6,969 bases of DNA from Clostridia bacterium (lineage in GTDB: Bacteria > Bacillota_E > RBS10-35 > JAJYVN01): contig DAHWHT010000141.1 in the NCBI GenBank assembly GCA_027335515.1, positions 1 through 6,969 of the forward strand. The letters run 5' to 3'. Shown in pieces: positions 1 through 6,577 of this stretch; the first letter of the stretch is position 1; each line of letters opens with the position of its first letter. A program made the position numbers and the translations under genes. Under the pieces are notes generated by a model. That model saw only the letters and a program-made list of their open reading frames with translations, was not told the origin of the DNA and searched no databases.

Positions 1-1
1 T

Positions 2-106
2 GGCTGGTGGTCGACGGCGACGACCGCCTTCGGTCGGTGGCTCACCCGGCCCGACTCGTGGATCCAAGGCCTCCTGCGCGTCGGTGTGCTGCGGCTGACC
101 GTCTGA
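2..106 (+). CDS. Possible C-terminal end of an unidentified protein (5' end outside window)
   Basis: One plus-strand frame enters from the left edge and ends at TGA 104-106, giving 34 residues that finish RVGVLRLTV. The piece has two adjacent tryptophans, a further W and a hydrophobic, arginine-spaced tail, which looks more like a real protein end than the arginine- and proline-rich text of the other two plus frames. I do not recognise the family. It would be convergent with mscL, and a hairpin at 120-171 sits between the two stops, which is where a shared terminator is expected. The evidence is only composition and context; the frame could be fortuitous in DNA this GC-rich. Confidence 0.3.
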   Translation, partial: GWWSTATTAFGRWLTRPDSWIQGLLRVGVLRLTV

Positions 107-119
107 TCGCGCATCCGAG

Positions 120-171
120 CCCGGTGGTGCGTTGTTCCACATCCGCGTGGTGGGACCAGTGCACCATCGGG
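120..171. terminator. Inverted repeat between convergent genes, possible bidirectional terminator
   Basis: The arm CCCGGTGGTGC (120-130) pairs with GCACCATCGGG (161-171) with a single G-T mismatch on one strand. A smaller CCAC/GTGG stem (137-140 with 147-150) is nested in the loop. It lies between the stop of the left-edge frame and the mscL stop. There is no T-run after either arm, so intrinsic termination is uncertain. Confidence 0.35.
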
Positions 172-205
172 CGCCGCCGCCCGCAACCCGCCCCCCGGTG
201 CCCTC

Positions 206-604
206 TCAACGCGGAGCGGGCTGGATCGACGTGCAAAACGCACAGCGGTGGGCAGCCATCGGGATCACACTCAGGCACTCCGAGCACGTCTTGGTGGTGG
301 TCGGGACGCCGCGCCGCCGGTGGAGGGCATTGAGGGGCAGCACCACCACGTAGAAGACGGTCAGGGCCACGATGAGGAATGTCAACAGGGCGTCCACAAA
401 ACTCCCGTACATAAAGCGCGCCCGGTGCACCGTGAAAAACAGTCGGCCAAGGTCCGGCTGGCCGCCGACCGCGGCGATCAGCGGTGTCACCATGTCCTTG
501 ACCAGCGAGGCGACCACGCGGTTGAACGCCCCACCCACCACCACCGCCACGGCCAGATCCACCACGTTGCCGCGCGCCAGGAAGGCTCGGAAGTCCTTGA
601 GCAC
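206..604 (-). CDS. mscL: Large-conductance mechanosensitive channel MscL with C-terminal zinc-ribbon-like motif
   Basis: This is the inner-membrane channel that opens under membrane tension to release solutes during hypo-osmotic shock. The 132-residue protein has the family's N-terminal signature, RGNVVDLAVAVVVGGAF (residues 11-27), opening TM1, then a periplasmic loop of about 25 residues and TM2 at about 68-90. GTG at 604 is chosen as the start because it gives the normal short MscL N-terminus (VLKDFRAF) and is preceded by an AAGGGGGA ribosome-binding site 6 nt upstream; upstream starts would add a proline/glycine-rich extension foreign to the family. Residues 107-124 form CxxC-(10)-CxxC (C107, C110, C121, C124) in place of the charged helical bundle of E. 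coli MscL. Such cysteine-bearing tails occur in some other MscL proteins as far as I recall. It is divergent from the PilZ gene. Confidence 0.93.
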   Translation of the reverse strand: MLKDFRAFLARGNVVDLAVAVVVGGAFNRVVASLVKDMVTPLIAAVGGQPDLGRLFFTVHRARFMYGSFVDALLTFLIVALTVFYVVVLPLNALHRRRGVPTTTKTCSECLSVIPMAAHRCAFCTSIQPAPR

Positions 605-744
605 ACTCGGTCCCCCTTCTGCGGCCGCGGGTTCGGTAGGGCCGGTGGGAGCCCCTGCAGGGCCCCCGGACACGGCAGGATCCAGCGGCATGCGCGCCCA
701 AATCCACGGCTGCCGAAGGCAGCGCGACGGGGGACGGTGGGCGC
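605..744. promoter_or_regulatory. Divergent intergenic region of mscL and the PilZ gene
   Basis: These 140 bp must hold the start signals of both genes unless either is read from further away. Visible structure is a 10-bp perfect palindrome CCCTGCAGGG (653-662) and a compact hairpin GCTGCC-GAA-GGCAGC (709-723) just before the PilZ ribosome-binding site GGGGGA (729-734). I see no convincing -35/-10 pair on either strand, and no regulator is assigned. Confidence 0.35.
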
Positions 745-1815
745 GTGGCATCAACACAGGCAGAGGGAGCCGACAGCGCATCGCTGCTCCAGCCGGGCAC
801 CGCGGTGCAGATCGCCTGGACGGAAGGCGGACACGAGCACCGCCACCGCACCCTGGTCGCGGATCTGACGCCGGAGGCACTGCTGTTGCAGGCGCCCACC
901 CGCCGCGGCGTCGTCGTGCGCATCGACGCCGGGCGCCGCCTGGAACTGTCGGTGCGGCGGGACGCAAGCGCGTTCCACTCCGCGGCCGTGGCCATCGGCC
1001 TGGAGCAGGGCGCACCGCCACTGCTGCGGCTGAAGCTCCCCGCCCCCTGGACGGAGACGTCCCAACGCGACTTCTTCCGCGTCGATGTCGACCTGCCCGC
1101 ACGGACCAGCGCGGGCCCCGGGCGCCTGACCAACCTCAGCGGCGGCGGCTGCCTGCTGGCGCTGGACTCCCCCCCATATCCGGATCCGGGAGCCACGCTG
1201 CAACTCACCCTCGCGCTGCCGGGCGTCGACACCCCCATCACTCTGGCGGCCGTGGTGGTGCGGGTGTTCGATCAAGAGGGAGCCGCCCGTTTCGGCCTAT
1301 CGTTTCGCGCCCCGGACCGCCGGACGCAGGATCGCTTGGTGCGCTACGTCGCGGTCCGCCAGCGGGAGATGCTGCGCCTGGGCCTCCTGCGCGCGCCAGA
1401 ACGCCAAGCGGCGACGGCCCCGCTGCCGACCGACGCGGCCCGGCTGATACGCGGCCTTCTGGTCGCGAGCGGTGAAAACCGCGGCGTGGCCCGCGACCTC
1501 CAGGCCGCCGGCCGAACCGCCCACGGGGTCGCGTTCGCCCGCCAGGCCGCAGCCCAGGCCCTGCGGGCGGCCGTCCTGGCCGCGGGGGCACCCCTGCCGC
1601 CCCCCACGACGGGCCTGGAGGACTTGGCCATTGCCGCCGGCGCGCCGCTCCCCCCGGAGGTGGTTCAGGCCGTGCGGGCCCTTGCCGTGCGCACGGACCC
1701 CGACGCCCCGGAGCCCTCGGCCGCACTCTGCGATGCCCTGATCCTCTCCGCCCACACGGTGTGCGACTGGGCCGTGGCACGCTGCCCCAGCATGGCCAAG
1801 CACCCGTCGCCTTAG
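745..1815 (+). CDS. PilZ-domain (YcgR-like) c-di-GMP-binding protein with C-terminal HEPN-like domain
   Basis: The 356-residue protein appears cytosolic, with no signal peptide or membrane segment. Residues about 12-105 form a beta-rich YcgR-type N-terminal domain. Residues about 106-208 are a PilZ domain with both c-di-GMP motifs intact: RxxxR (R108, R112 in QRDFFR) and N-x-S-x-x-G (N130, S132, G135 in NLSGGG). PilZ proteins of this kind normally end near here; this one continues for about 150 residues. That tail (about 229-346) is helical and follows the HEPN (PF05168-type) pattern: a D-x-x-A helix (D251), an FARQAAAQALRAAVLAAG helix (264-281) like the QAAEKALKALL signature, a degenerate TH-x-L spot (TTGLEDL), PLPPEVV, and a final helix ending in DWAV. 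No R-x(4-6)-H nuclease motif is visible. It starts at GTG 745 with GGGGGA 10 nt upstream. The PilZ call is strong; the HEPN call is an inference from pattern in an alanine-rich sequence. Confidence 0.85.
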   Translation: MASTQAEGADSASLLQPGTAVQIAWTEGGHEHRHRTLVADLTPEALLLQAPTRRGVVVRIDAGRRLELSVRRDASAFHSAAVAIGLEQGAPPLLRLKLPAPWTETSQRDFFRVDVDLPARTSAGPGRLTNLSGGGCLLALDSPPYPDPGATLQLTLALPGVDTPITLAAVVVRVFDQEGAARFGLSFRAPDRRTQDRLVRYVAVRQREMLRLGLLRAPERQAATAPLPTDAARLIRGLLVASGENRGVARDLQAAGRTAHGVAFARQAAAQALRAAVLAAGAPLPPPTTGLEDLAIAAGAPLPPEVVQAVRALAVRTDPDAPEPSAALCDALILSAHTVCDWAVARCPSMAKHPSP

Positions 1816-2033
1816 GGCCAAAGCGGATCCGTCACTTCAAGGGTCTTGTCGATCTTGTTGTCCAAGGCCTCGCGGGTCCTGTCGGTCTTGCCGTCCAGGG
1901 TAGCGGCAGCGCGGGCGATGGCCCGCTGCTCGGCGGCTTCCATGTTTGCGGTCATGGCTTCCAGGTACGCGCGGAGTTCGGGCTGCACACCGGTACCTCC
2001 CGACGGACGGAGCTTTGGCGGGCGGCCCAGCAC
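1812..2033 (-). CDS. Small hypothetical protein with charged helical C-terminus
   Basis: This is a 73-residue frame starting at GTG 2033, with a GGAAGG purine run only about 2 nt upstream, which is close for a ribosome-binding site. The N-terminus carries a basic GRPPK patch. Residues about 18-65 are rich in A, E, R, K and D with helix-favouring spacing and could form a coiled coil. An internal ATG at 1955 (MTANMEAAEQ) is an alternative start and would leave about 47 residues. No known family is recognised. Its stop TAA (1812-1814) overlaps the TAG (1813-1815) of the convergent PilZ gene, leaving no room for a terminator between them. Sensible amino-acid composition favours a real gene, but its shortness and the weak start signal leave doubt. 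Confidence 0.42.
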   Translation of the reverse strand: MLGRPPKLRPSGGTGVQPELRAYLEAMTANMEAAEQRAIARAAATLDGKTDRTREALDNKIDKTLEVTDPLWP

Positions 2034-2442
2034 GTCCTTCCGGTGGGCAGGGAAACCCCCTGAGCATCGGCGCCTCCGTGGCTGGAGACGCTCTGGCTAG
2101 GTTCCTGGCTCCATCATTTTTCCTGCCAGCCACCCTGCAACACGTGCCGACAGCACAAAGAGCCCAGGCGACCATCCCCCTGTGCGGACAGAGGAGGAGA
2201 TCCCGAAAGACGGCCCTTCGTGGACGTTGACCTGCCTCGGTCCTGCGCGAGAGGGGATGGGAAGCTTAGACGTGGCGTGCAACAGCACCACCCAGGCCAC
2301 ACTGGGCGGCCGCGGCGACAGGCCCGTGAGCAAGGCCGGGCTTCACCGTCTTTGGTAATGTACTCCACGAGGAAATAGACGCCTGCATCGGATGCCACCT
2401 TCACAGGGGTCCCGTAAGCAGCATGGCGGAAGGGGCTGCCCA
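2034..2442. other. Gene-poor stretch upstream of the GNAT gene
   Basis: I see no intact gene here. GC is lower than in the flanking core genes. The minus strand has one short coding-looking piece at 2434-2339 (RHAAYGTPVKVASDAGVYF followed by LVEYITKDGE). After it the same frame turns cysteine- and arginine-rich and loses plausibility, so it may be the N-terminal remnant of a broken small gene. Its proposed 5' end lies against the GNAT start. No promoter for the GNAT gene could be assigned with confidence. Confidence 0.4.
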
Positions 2443-2934
2443 GTGGTGCTCGAAGACGGAGATCTAAGGCTGCGGCCAATGGTGACGCCACAAGACGTTG
2501 CCTACGGGCTCCCGTGGTACCGTGATCCCGAAGTCCTGGAGGGGTCCGAAGGTCCCCAGGTCGCCCCCTACGACGCCGCGCAGGTGGAGGGCATGTATCA
2601 CGTCATGATGGCGCGCGGCGAGGCATACATCGCGGAAGTACACCGCGAAGATCGGTGGGTACCAATCGGCGACTGCGCCCTGCAAGAGGATGCCCTACCG
2701 ATCAACATTGGTGTCCCTGAGTTTCGGTCGAAGGGATATGGACGACGCATCCTGCGCTTGCTGATTTGTAGGGCTCGTCAGTTGGGATGGAGCAAGCTGG
2801 TCGTCAGGGGCGTCTACACTTACAACGTGCGATCTCGCCGCATGTATGAAGGCGCAGGATTCCGAATCGTTGATACGCATTCTGACGAGCAAGGACAACA
2901 AAGTTGGCGAATGGAATTCGCCTTGCCAGACTGA
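2443..2934 (+). CDS. GNAT-family N-acetyltransferase
   Basis: Enzymes of this fold transfer the acetyl group of acetyl-CoA to an amine; the substrate here is unknown. The 163-residue protein (numbering from GTG 2443) has the fold in order: strand and helix elements (residues 1-60); central strands AYIAEV and VPIGDCAL; motif A with strand INIGV and the acetyl-CoA pyrophosphate loop RSKGYG (R95, G98, G100) opening a long helix; and motif B, YNVRSRRMYEGAGF (127-140), typical of RimJ/RimL-like and antibiotic-type GNATs. GTG 2443 is preferred because GGAAGGGG (2428-2435) lies 7 nt upstream, while an ATG at 2392 would add 17 residues of poor character. A second GTG at 2446 is equally usable. GC and codon use are visibly less extreme than in neighbouring genes, suggesting acquisition by transfer. 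It is flanked by gene-poor DNA, with no operon partner. Confidence 0.85.
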   Translation: MVLEDGDLRLRPMVTPQDVAYGLPWYRDPEVLEGSEGPQVAPYDAAQVEGMYHVMMARGEAYIAEVHREDRWVPIGDCALQEDALPINIGVPEFRSKGYGRRILRLLICRARQLGWSKLVVRGVYTYNVRSRRMYEGAGFRIVDTHSDEQGQQSWRMEFALPD

Positions 2935-3390
2935 GCGAGCGCAAGCCGACACACATCCACAAAGGGCCACGGCGGTTGCCTCCTACACTGTGTATTCTGT
3001 CGACCTCGCGGAGCATCCAGAGGACGGTGGCCCAGACGGAGCGCCGCGCCACTTCGGTGACGGAAACCCGTCCGACCCGCACCTCAGACTCCAACACCGG
3101 CCGCGCTCGCCGCACCTCGGGCCAGTCAGCGGCCCTTGACAGGGGGCGGTCCGCGTGCCGCCCCCTGGCGTCGTGCGCGCTCCATGCCACATCGACGCAC
3201 CCGACAACCATCCCCCTCTCCAGGTCGGCATGGGCAGGGTGTCGGTCGTCGGCCCCGGCCGCGCGGGTCCGCCCTGCATACCGCGGTCGCTTGGGCGGGT
3301 GCGGTGGGAGAACCCTCGGGGCGCTCAAGCGCAGGTCAGGAGTGCCACGGCTGCTGCAGGCGATGACGATGCCGGCGGCGATAGAAGCGC
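2935..3390. other. Gene-poor stretch after the GNAT gene, with possible degraded coding on the minus strand
   Basis: No intact gene can be supported. The minus strand is open for a long way, and at about 3223-2993 its translation looks partly protein-like (DLERGMVVGCVDVAW and later VTEVARRSVWATVLWMLREV), but no start, ribosome-binding site or known family is apparent. The plus-strand frames are rich in S, T, R and P and unconvincing. A strong hairpin lies at 3140-3167. The stretch borders a repeat array that resembles an insertion sequence end, so decayed mobile DNA is a reasonable reading. Confidence 0.35.
3140..3167. terminator. Perfect 10-bp GC hairpin, terminator-like without T-run
   Basis: CAGGGGGCGG (3140-3149) and CCGCCCCCTG (3158-3167) are exact reverse complements separated by an 8-nt loop. 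The stem is strong enough to pause polymerase or protect a 3' end, but no T-run follows on either strand. It lies about 205 bp past the GNAT stop, so a link to that transcript is only possible. Confidence 0.45.
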
Positions 3391-3511
3391 TGCGGATTCC
3401 GGCCCGATCCGAATACCCATTCTGGACAATCCCGGCCACCGATTCCTGTTTGAAAGCGGACGGGCATTCCGGCAAGCGCCGGACCCGCATTCTGGTCATT
3501 CGCCGACAAGG
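3391..3511. repeat. Five degenerate 23-bp tandem repeats, likely relic of an IS21-type element end
   Basis: Units begin ATTCCGG at 3396, ATTCTGG at 3419, ATTCCTG at 3442, ATTCCGG at 3466 and ATTCTGG at 3489, so the period is 23, 23, 24 and 23 bp. A second conserved block (CGGCC, CGGAC or close variants) recurs in most units about 12-15 nt after the start. The array opens with TGCGGATTCCGGCC at 3391, beginning with TG as IS21-family ends do. IS21-family elements carry several internal copies of their terminal transposase-binding sequence, and from memory arrays of this appearance flank istA/istB in proteobacteria. No transposase gene and no opposite end were found here, so it would be a solo, decayed end. 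The periodicity is visible; the origin is inferred. Confidence 0.6.
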
Positions 3512-3977
3512 GCGCGATCGGCGCAGAGAGAGCATGCGCCGCGCGTCGAACCGCGGCGTTCGGTTGTGAGGACGACAGGCGGACGGGCATGGCGCGACAG
3601 AGGGTGTCCATGCGCACAATGCGTAAGGTACTCTGGCACACGGGGGGATCGGCAGAGGAGCCTGCGAGACATCCGCGTCCGTGCGGAGGACTTCCCCTCA
3701 AGCCCTACATAGAATCGCCGCCCAATGGGGTATCGCGGCCGCACCTCATCCGAACCGCCCTCCGCAGAGTGACCGGCCGATGAAAACGGGCGCAAGGCTG
3801 CGTTCGGAGGAGCATAGTCGCGCATCCGGCAGAACCTTGACGGAGGGCTTCGCGCGCGTCGCCACCGCCCTGGTGAAGCCATACCCTCAAGCGCAACCAC
3901 CACACTGCACCGCCTCCCACCCAAGCATCGCATCCCCTGTGAACCCGACGGCTTCAGAACCGGGACCATCTGGGCCG
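3512..3977. other. Gene-poor stretch between the repeat array and the Uma2 gene
   Basis: No gene is supported. A minus-strand frame stays open across most of it, but its translation is of mixed, low-complexity character and runs into the Uma2 gene in antisense. Minor inverted repeats occur, for example GGCTTC (3846-3851) with GAAGCC (3875-3880). The last part (about 3880-3960) is C-rich on the plus strand and leads into the Uma2 promoter. Confidence 0.4.
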
Positions 3978-3986
3978 TGTTAGAAT
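3978..3986 (+). promoter_or_regulatory. Extended -10 promoter for the Uma2 gene
   Basis: TGTTAGAAT matches the extended -10 form TGnTAnAAT of sigma-70 promoters, which can work without a good -35; none is seen at 17-18 bp upstream. Transcription would start near 3993, directly before the GGAGG ribosome-binding site at 3996-4000. Confidence 0.5.
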
Positions 3987-4008
3987 GGCATCTGTGGAGG
4001 TGGCCCCA

Positions 4009-4581
4009 GTGGGAGTCCGGCTTGACCTGCTGCACCAGGTGACGGACGACGAGTTACTCCGCCTCTCACGGCGCAACCCCGGCTGGCAGTTTGAGCGCAA
4101 CGCGGAAGGGGAACTCGTGATGTCGCCGGCCGGCGGCGAGAGCGGGTACCGAAGTGGCCAAGTCTATCTCCAACTCGAACTATGGAACCGCCAGCACGGC
4201 CTTGGTCTCACCTTTGACTCCTCAACGGGCTTCAACCTGCCCGATGGATCCTGTCTCTCGCCCGACGCCGCCTGGGTCCGCCGCGACCGTTGGCAGGCCC
4301 TGACGCGCGAGCAGCGCCGCCGCCATCTGCCGCTCGCCCCCGACGCGGCATTCGAAGTCCGATCCGAATCGGACAGGCTCGGCGAACTGCGCGCCAAGCT
4401 GGAGGCGTACCTCGCAAACGGCACGGTCCTCGCGGTTCTGATCGATCCGGAAACGCGCGTCGTCGAGGTGTACCGGCCACACCAGGCGCCGCTGCGCCAC
4501 GTCGGCGGCACACCCCTGCTGCTGGACCCGGAACTACCCGGCTTCTCCCTGGAGATCCAGCCTCTATTCGCCGAGCCGTAG
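4009..4581 (+). CDS. Uma2-family (DUF820) PD-(D/E)XK endonuclease-like protein
   Basis: This is a member of the Uma2 family, which has a restriction-endonuclease fold; the physiological role is unsettled. The family pattern is complete: FERNAEGELVMSPAGGESG near the N-terminus, SPDAAWVRRDRW with the active-site aspartate, FEVRSESDR supplying the E-x-V/R strand, then AKLEAYLANG with the lysine, IDPETRVVEVYRP, and a C-terminal LPGFSLEI as usual. The acidic pair and lysine needed for PD-(D/E)XK metal binding are therefore present. GTG 4009 is preferred as the start: GGAGG lies 8 nt upstream, and the extended -10 overlaps the alternative ATG at 3985, which would need a leader transcribed from elsewhere. 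This start gives 190 residues, normal for the family; the ATG would give 198. Uma2 genes are often multicopy and mobile in cyanobacteria and purple sulfur bacteria. The gene stands alone, in an accessory stretch. Confidence 0.85.
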   Translation: MGVRLDLLHQVTDDELLRLSRRNPGWQFERNAEGELVMSPAGGESGYRSGQVYLQLELWNRQHGLGLTFDSSTGFNLPDGSCLSPDAAWVRRDRWQALTREQRRRHLPLAPDAAFEVRSESDRLGELRAKLEAYLANGTVLAVLIDPETRVVEVYRPHQAPLRHVGGTPLLLDPELPGFSLEIQPLFAEP

Positions 4582-4595
4582 TCCGCGCGTCGGAC
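4581..4595 (+). terminator. Small hairpin at the Uma2 stop codon
   Basis: GTCCG (4581-4585) pairs with CGGAC (4591-4595) around a 5-nt loop, beginning on the last base of the TAG stop. It is short and has no T-run, so it is a weak terminator candidate only. Confidence 0.2.
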
Positions 4596-4911
4596 GCGAC
4601 CCTGGCGCCGCACCGCCCTGGCCGGCTGGGCCTGCTCCACCGCCCAACCCGCCGCCAGGGCCTCCCGTTGCGCCATCGGCGGATGGAACGCGAAGTCGCG
4701 GTCCATTCAACGCCGCGTCCGCGCTGCAGCGATGGCCTTGGCCCGCCGCAATGGCCGCGCTCCCCGTTCCCACCGGCTCCGCCGCACCCGCGCCGCCAGG
4801 GTTCAGAGCGCACCCGGCGGCGCGACCACGTACGGCGACCGAAGGGGCTCCGCCACAGGGCCGCTGATTCGCCGTCCTAACGTCCCCCTGCGGAGGGACC
4901 GCCGGCCGGAG
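4582..4911. other. Intergenic stretch between convergent Uma2 and leuA genes, no gene supported
   Basis: About 330 bp of GC-rich DNA separates the two convergent genes. Frames on both strands are open but read as arginine-, proline- and glycine-rich text typical of unselected GC-rich sequence, and they run into the flanking genes in antisense. Apart from weak hairpins next to each stop codon, I see nothing in it. Confidence 0.5.
4882..4899 (-). terminator. Imperfect hairpin just downstream of leuA
   Basis: GTCCC at 4882-4886 pairs with GGGAC at 4895-4899, with a mismatch and a small loop inside. It lies 12 nt past the leuA stop on the minus strand, where a terminator is expected, but lacks a T-run. 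Confidence 0.3.
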
Positions 4912-6486
<1,575 letters not shown>

Positions 6487-6522
6487 GCGCTCCCCTCCCC
6501 CGTTGGTCCTGCCCCACCTGGC

Positions 6523-6560
6523 GGCCCGGGCGGCGGGGCCGTGCGACCCCGCCGCGGGCC
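6523..6560 (-). promoter_or_regulatory. Very stable GC hairpin between ilvC and leuA
   Basis: GCGGCGGGG (6530-6538) and CCCCGCCGC (6547-6555) are perfect complements around an 8-nt loop. The stem extends by GGCCC (6523-6527) with GGGCC (6556-6560) across a 2-nt bulge, giving 14 pairs, nearly all G-C. It occupies the ilvC-leuA gap, with no T-run behind it on the minus strand. It could be a pause or attenuation site, a processing or stability element protecting the ilvC 3' end, or a factor-dependent terminator. The structure is seen; the role is unknown. Confidence 0.6.
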
Positions 6561-6577
6561 CCTGCCGTGCTGAAACC

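Noticed and set aside
605..1102. N-terminal extension of MscL to upstream ATG codons in the same frame
   Set aside because: The added residues are arginine-, proline- and glycine-rich and antisense to the PilZ gene. GTG 604 with its ribosome-binding site gives the normal MscL N-terminus.
42..1241. A 399-codon minus-strand open frame covering mscL and the N-terminal half of the PilZ gene
   Set aside because: It lies in a different frame from MscL and antisense to the PilZ motifs; the translation is arginine- and serine-rich and of unselected character.
3391..3511. CRISPR array
   Set aside because: The repeats are degenerate, contiguous at 23 bp with no unique spacers between conserved repeats, and no cas gene is present.
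3496..4035. A 179-codon minus-strand frame across the repeat array edge and the Uma2 start
   Set aside because: It has no recognisable domain, no plausible ribosome-binding site, and overlaps the Uma2 promoter and N-terminus in antisense.
4164..4706. A 180-codon minus-strand frame antisense to Uma2
   Set aside because: Most of it is the antisense of a well-supported Uma2 gene; the non-overlapping start region is too short and featureless to support a gene.
6487..6577. Leucine attenuator with leader peptide ahead of leuA
   Set aside because: The hairpin is present, but there is no short frame with consecutive leucine codons and no T-run.
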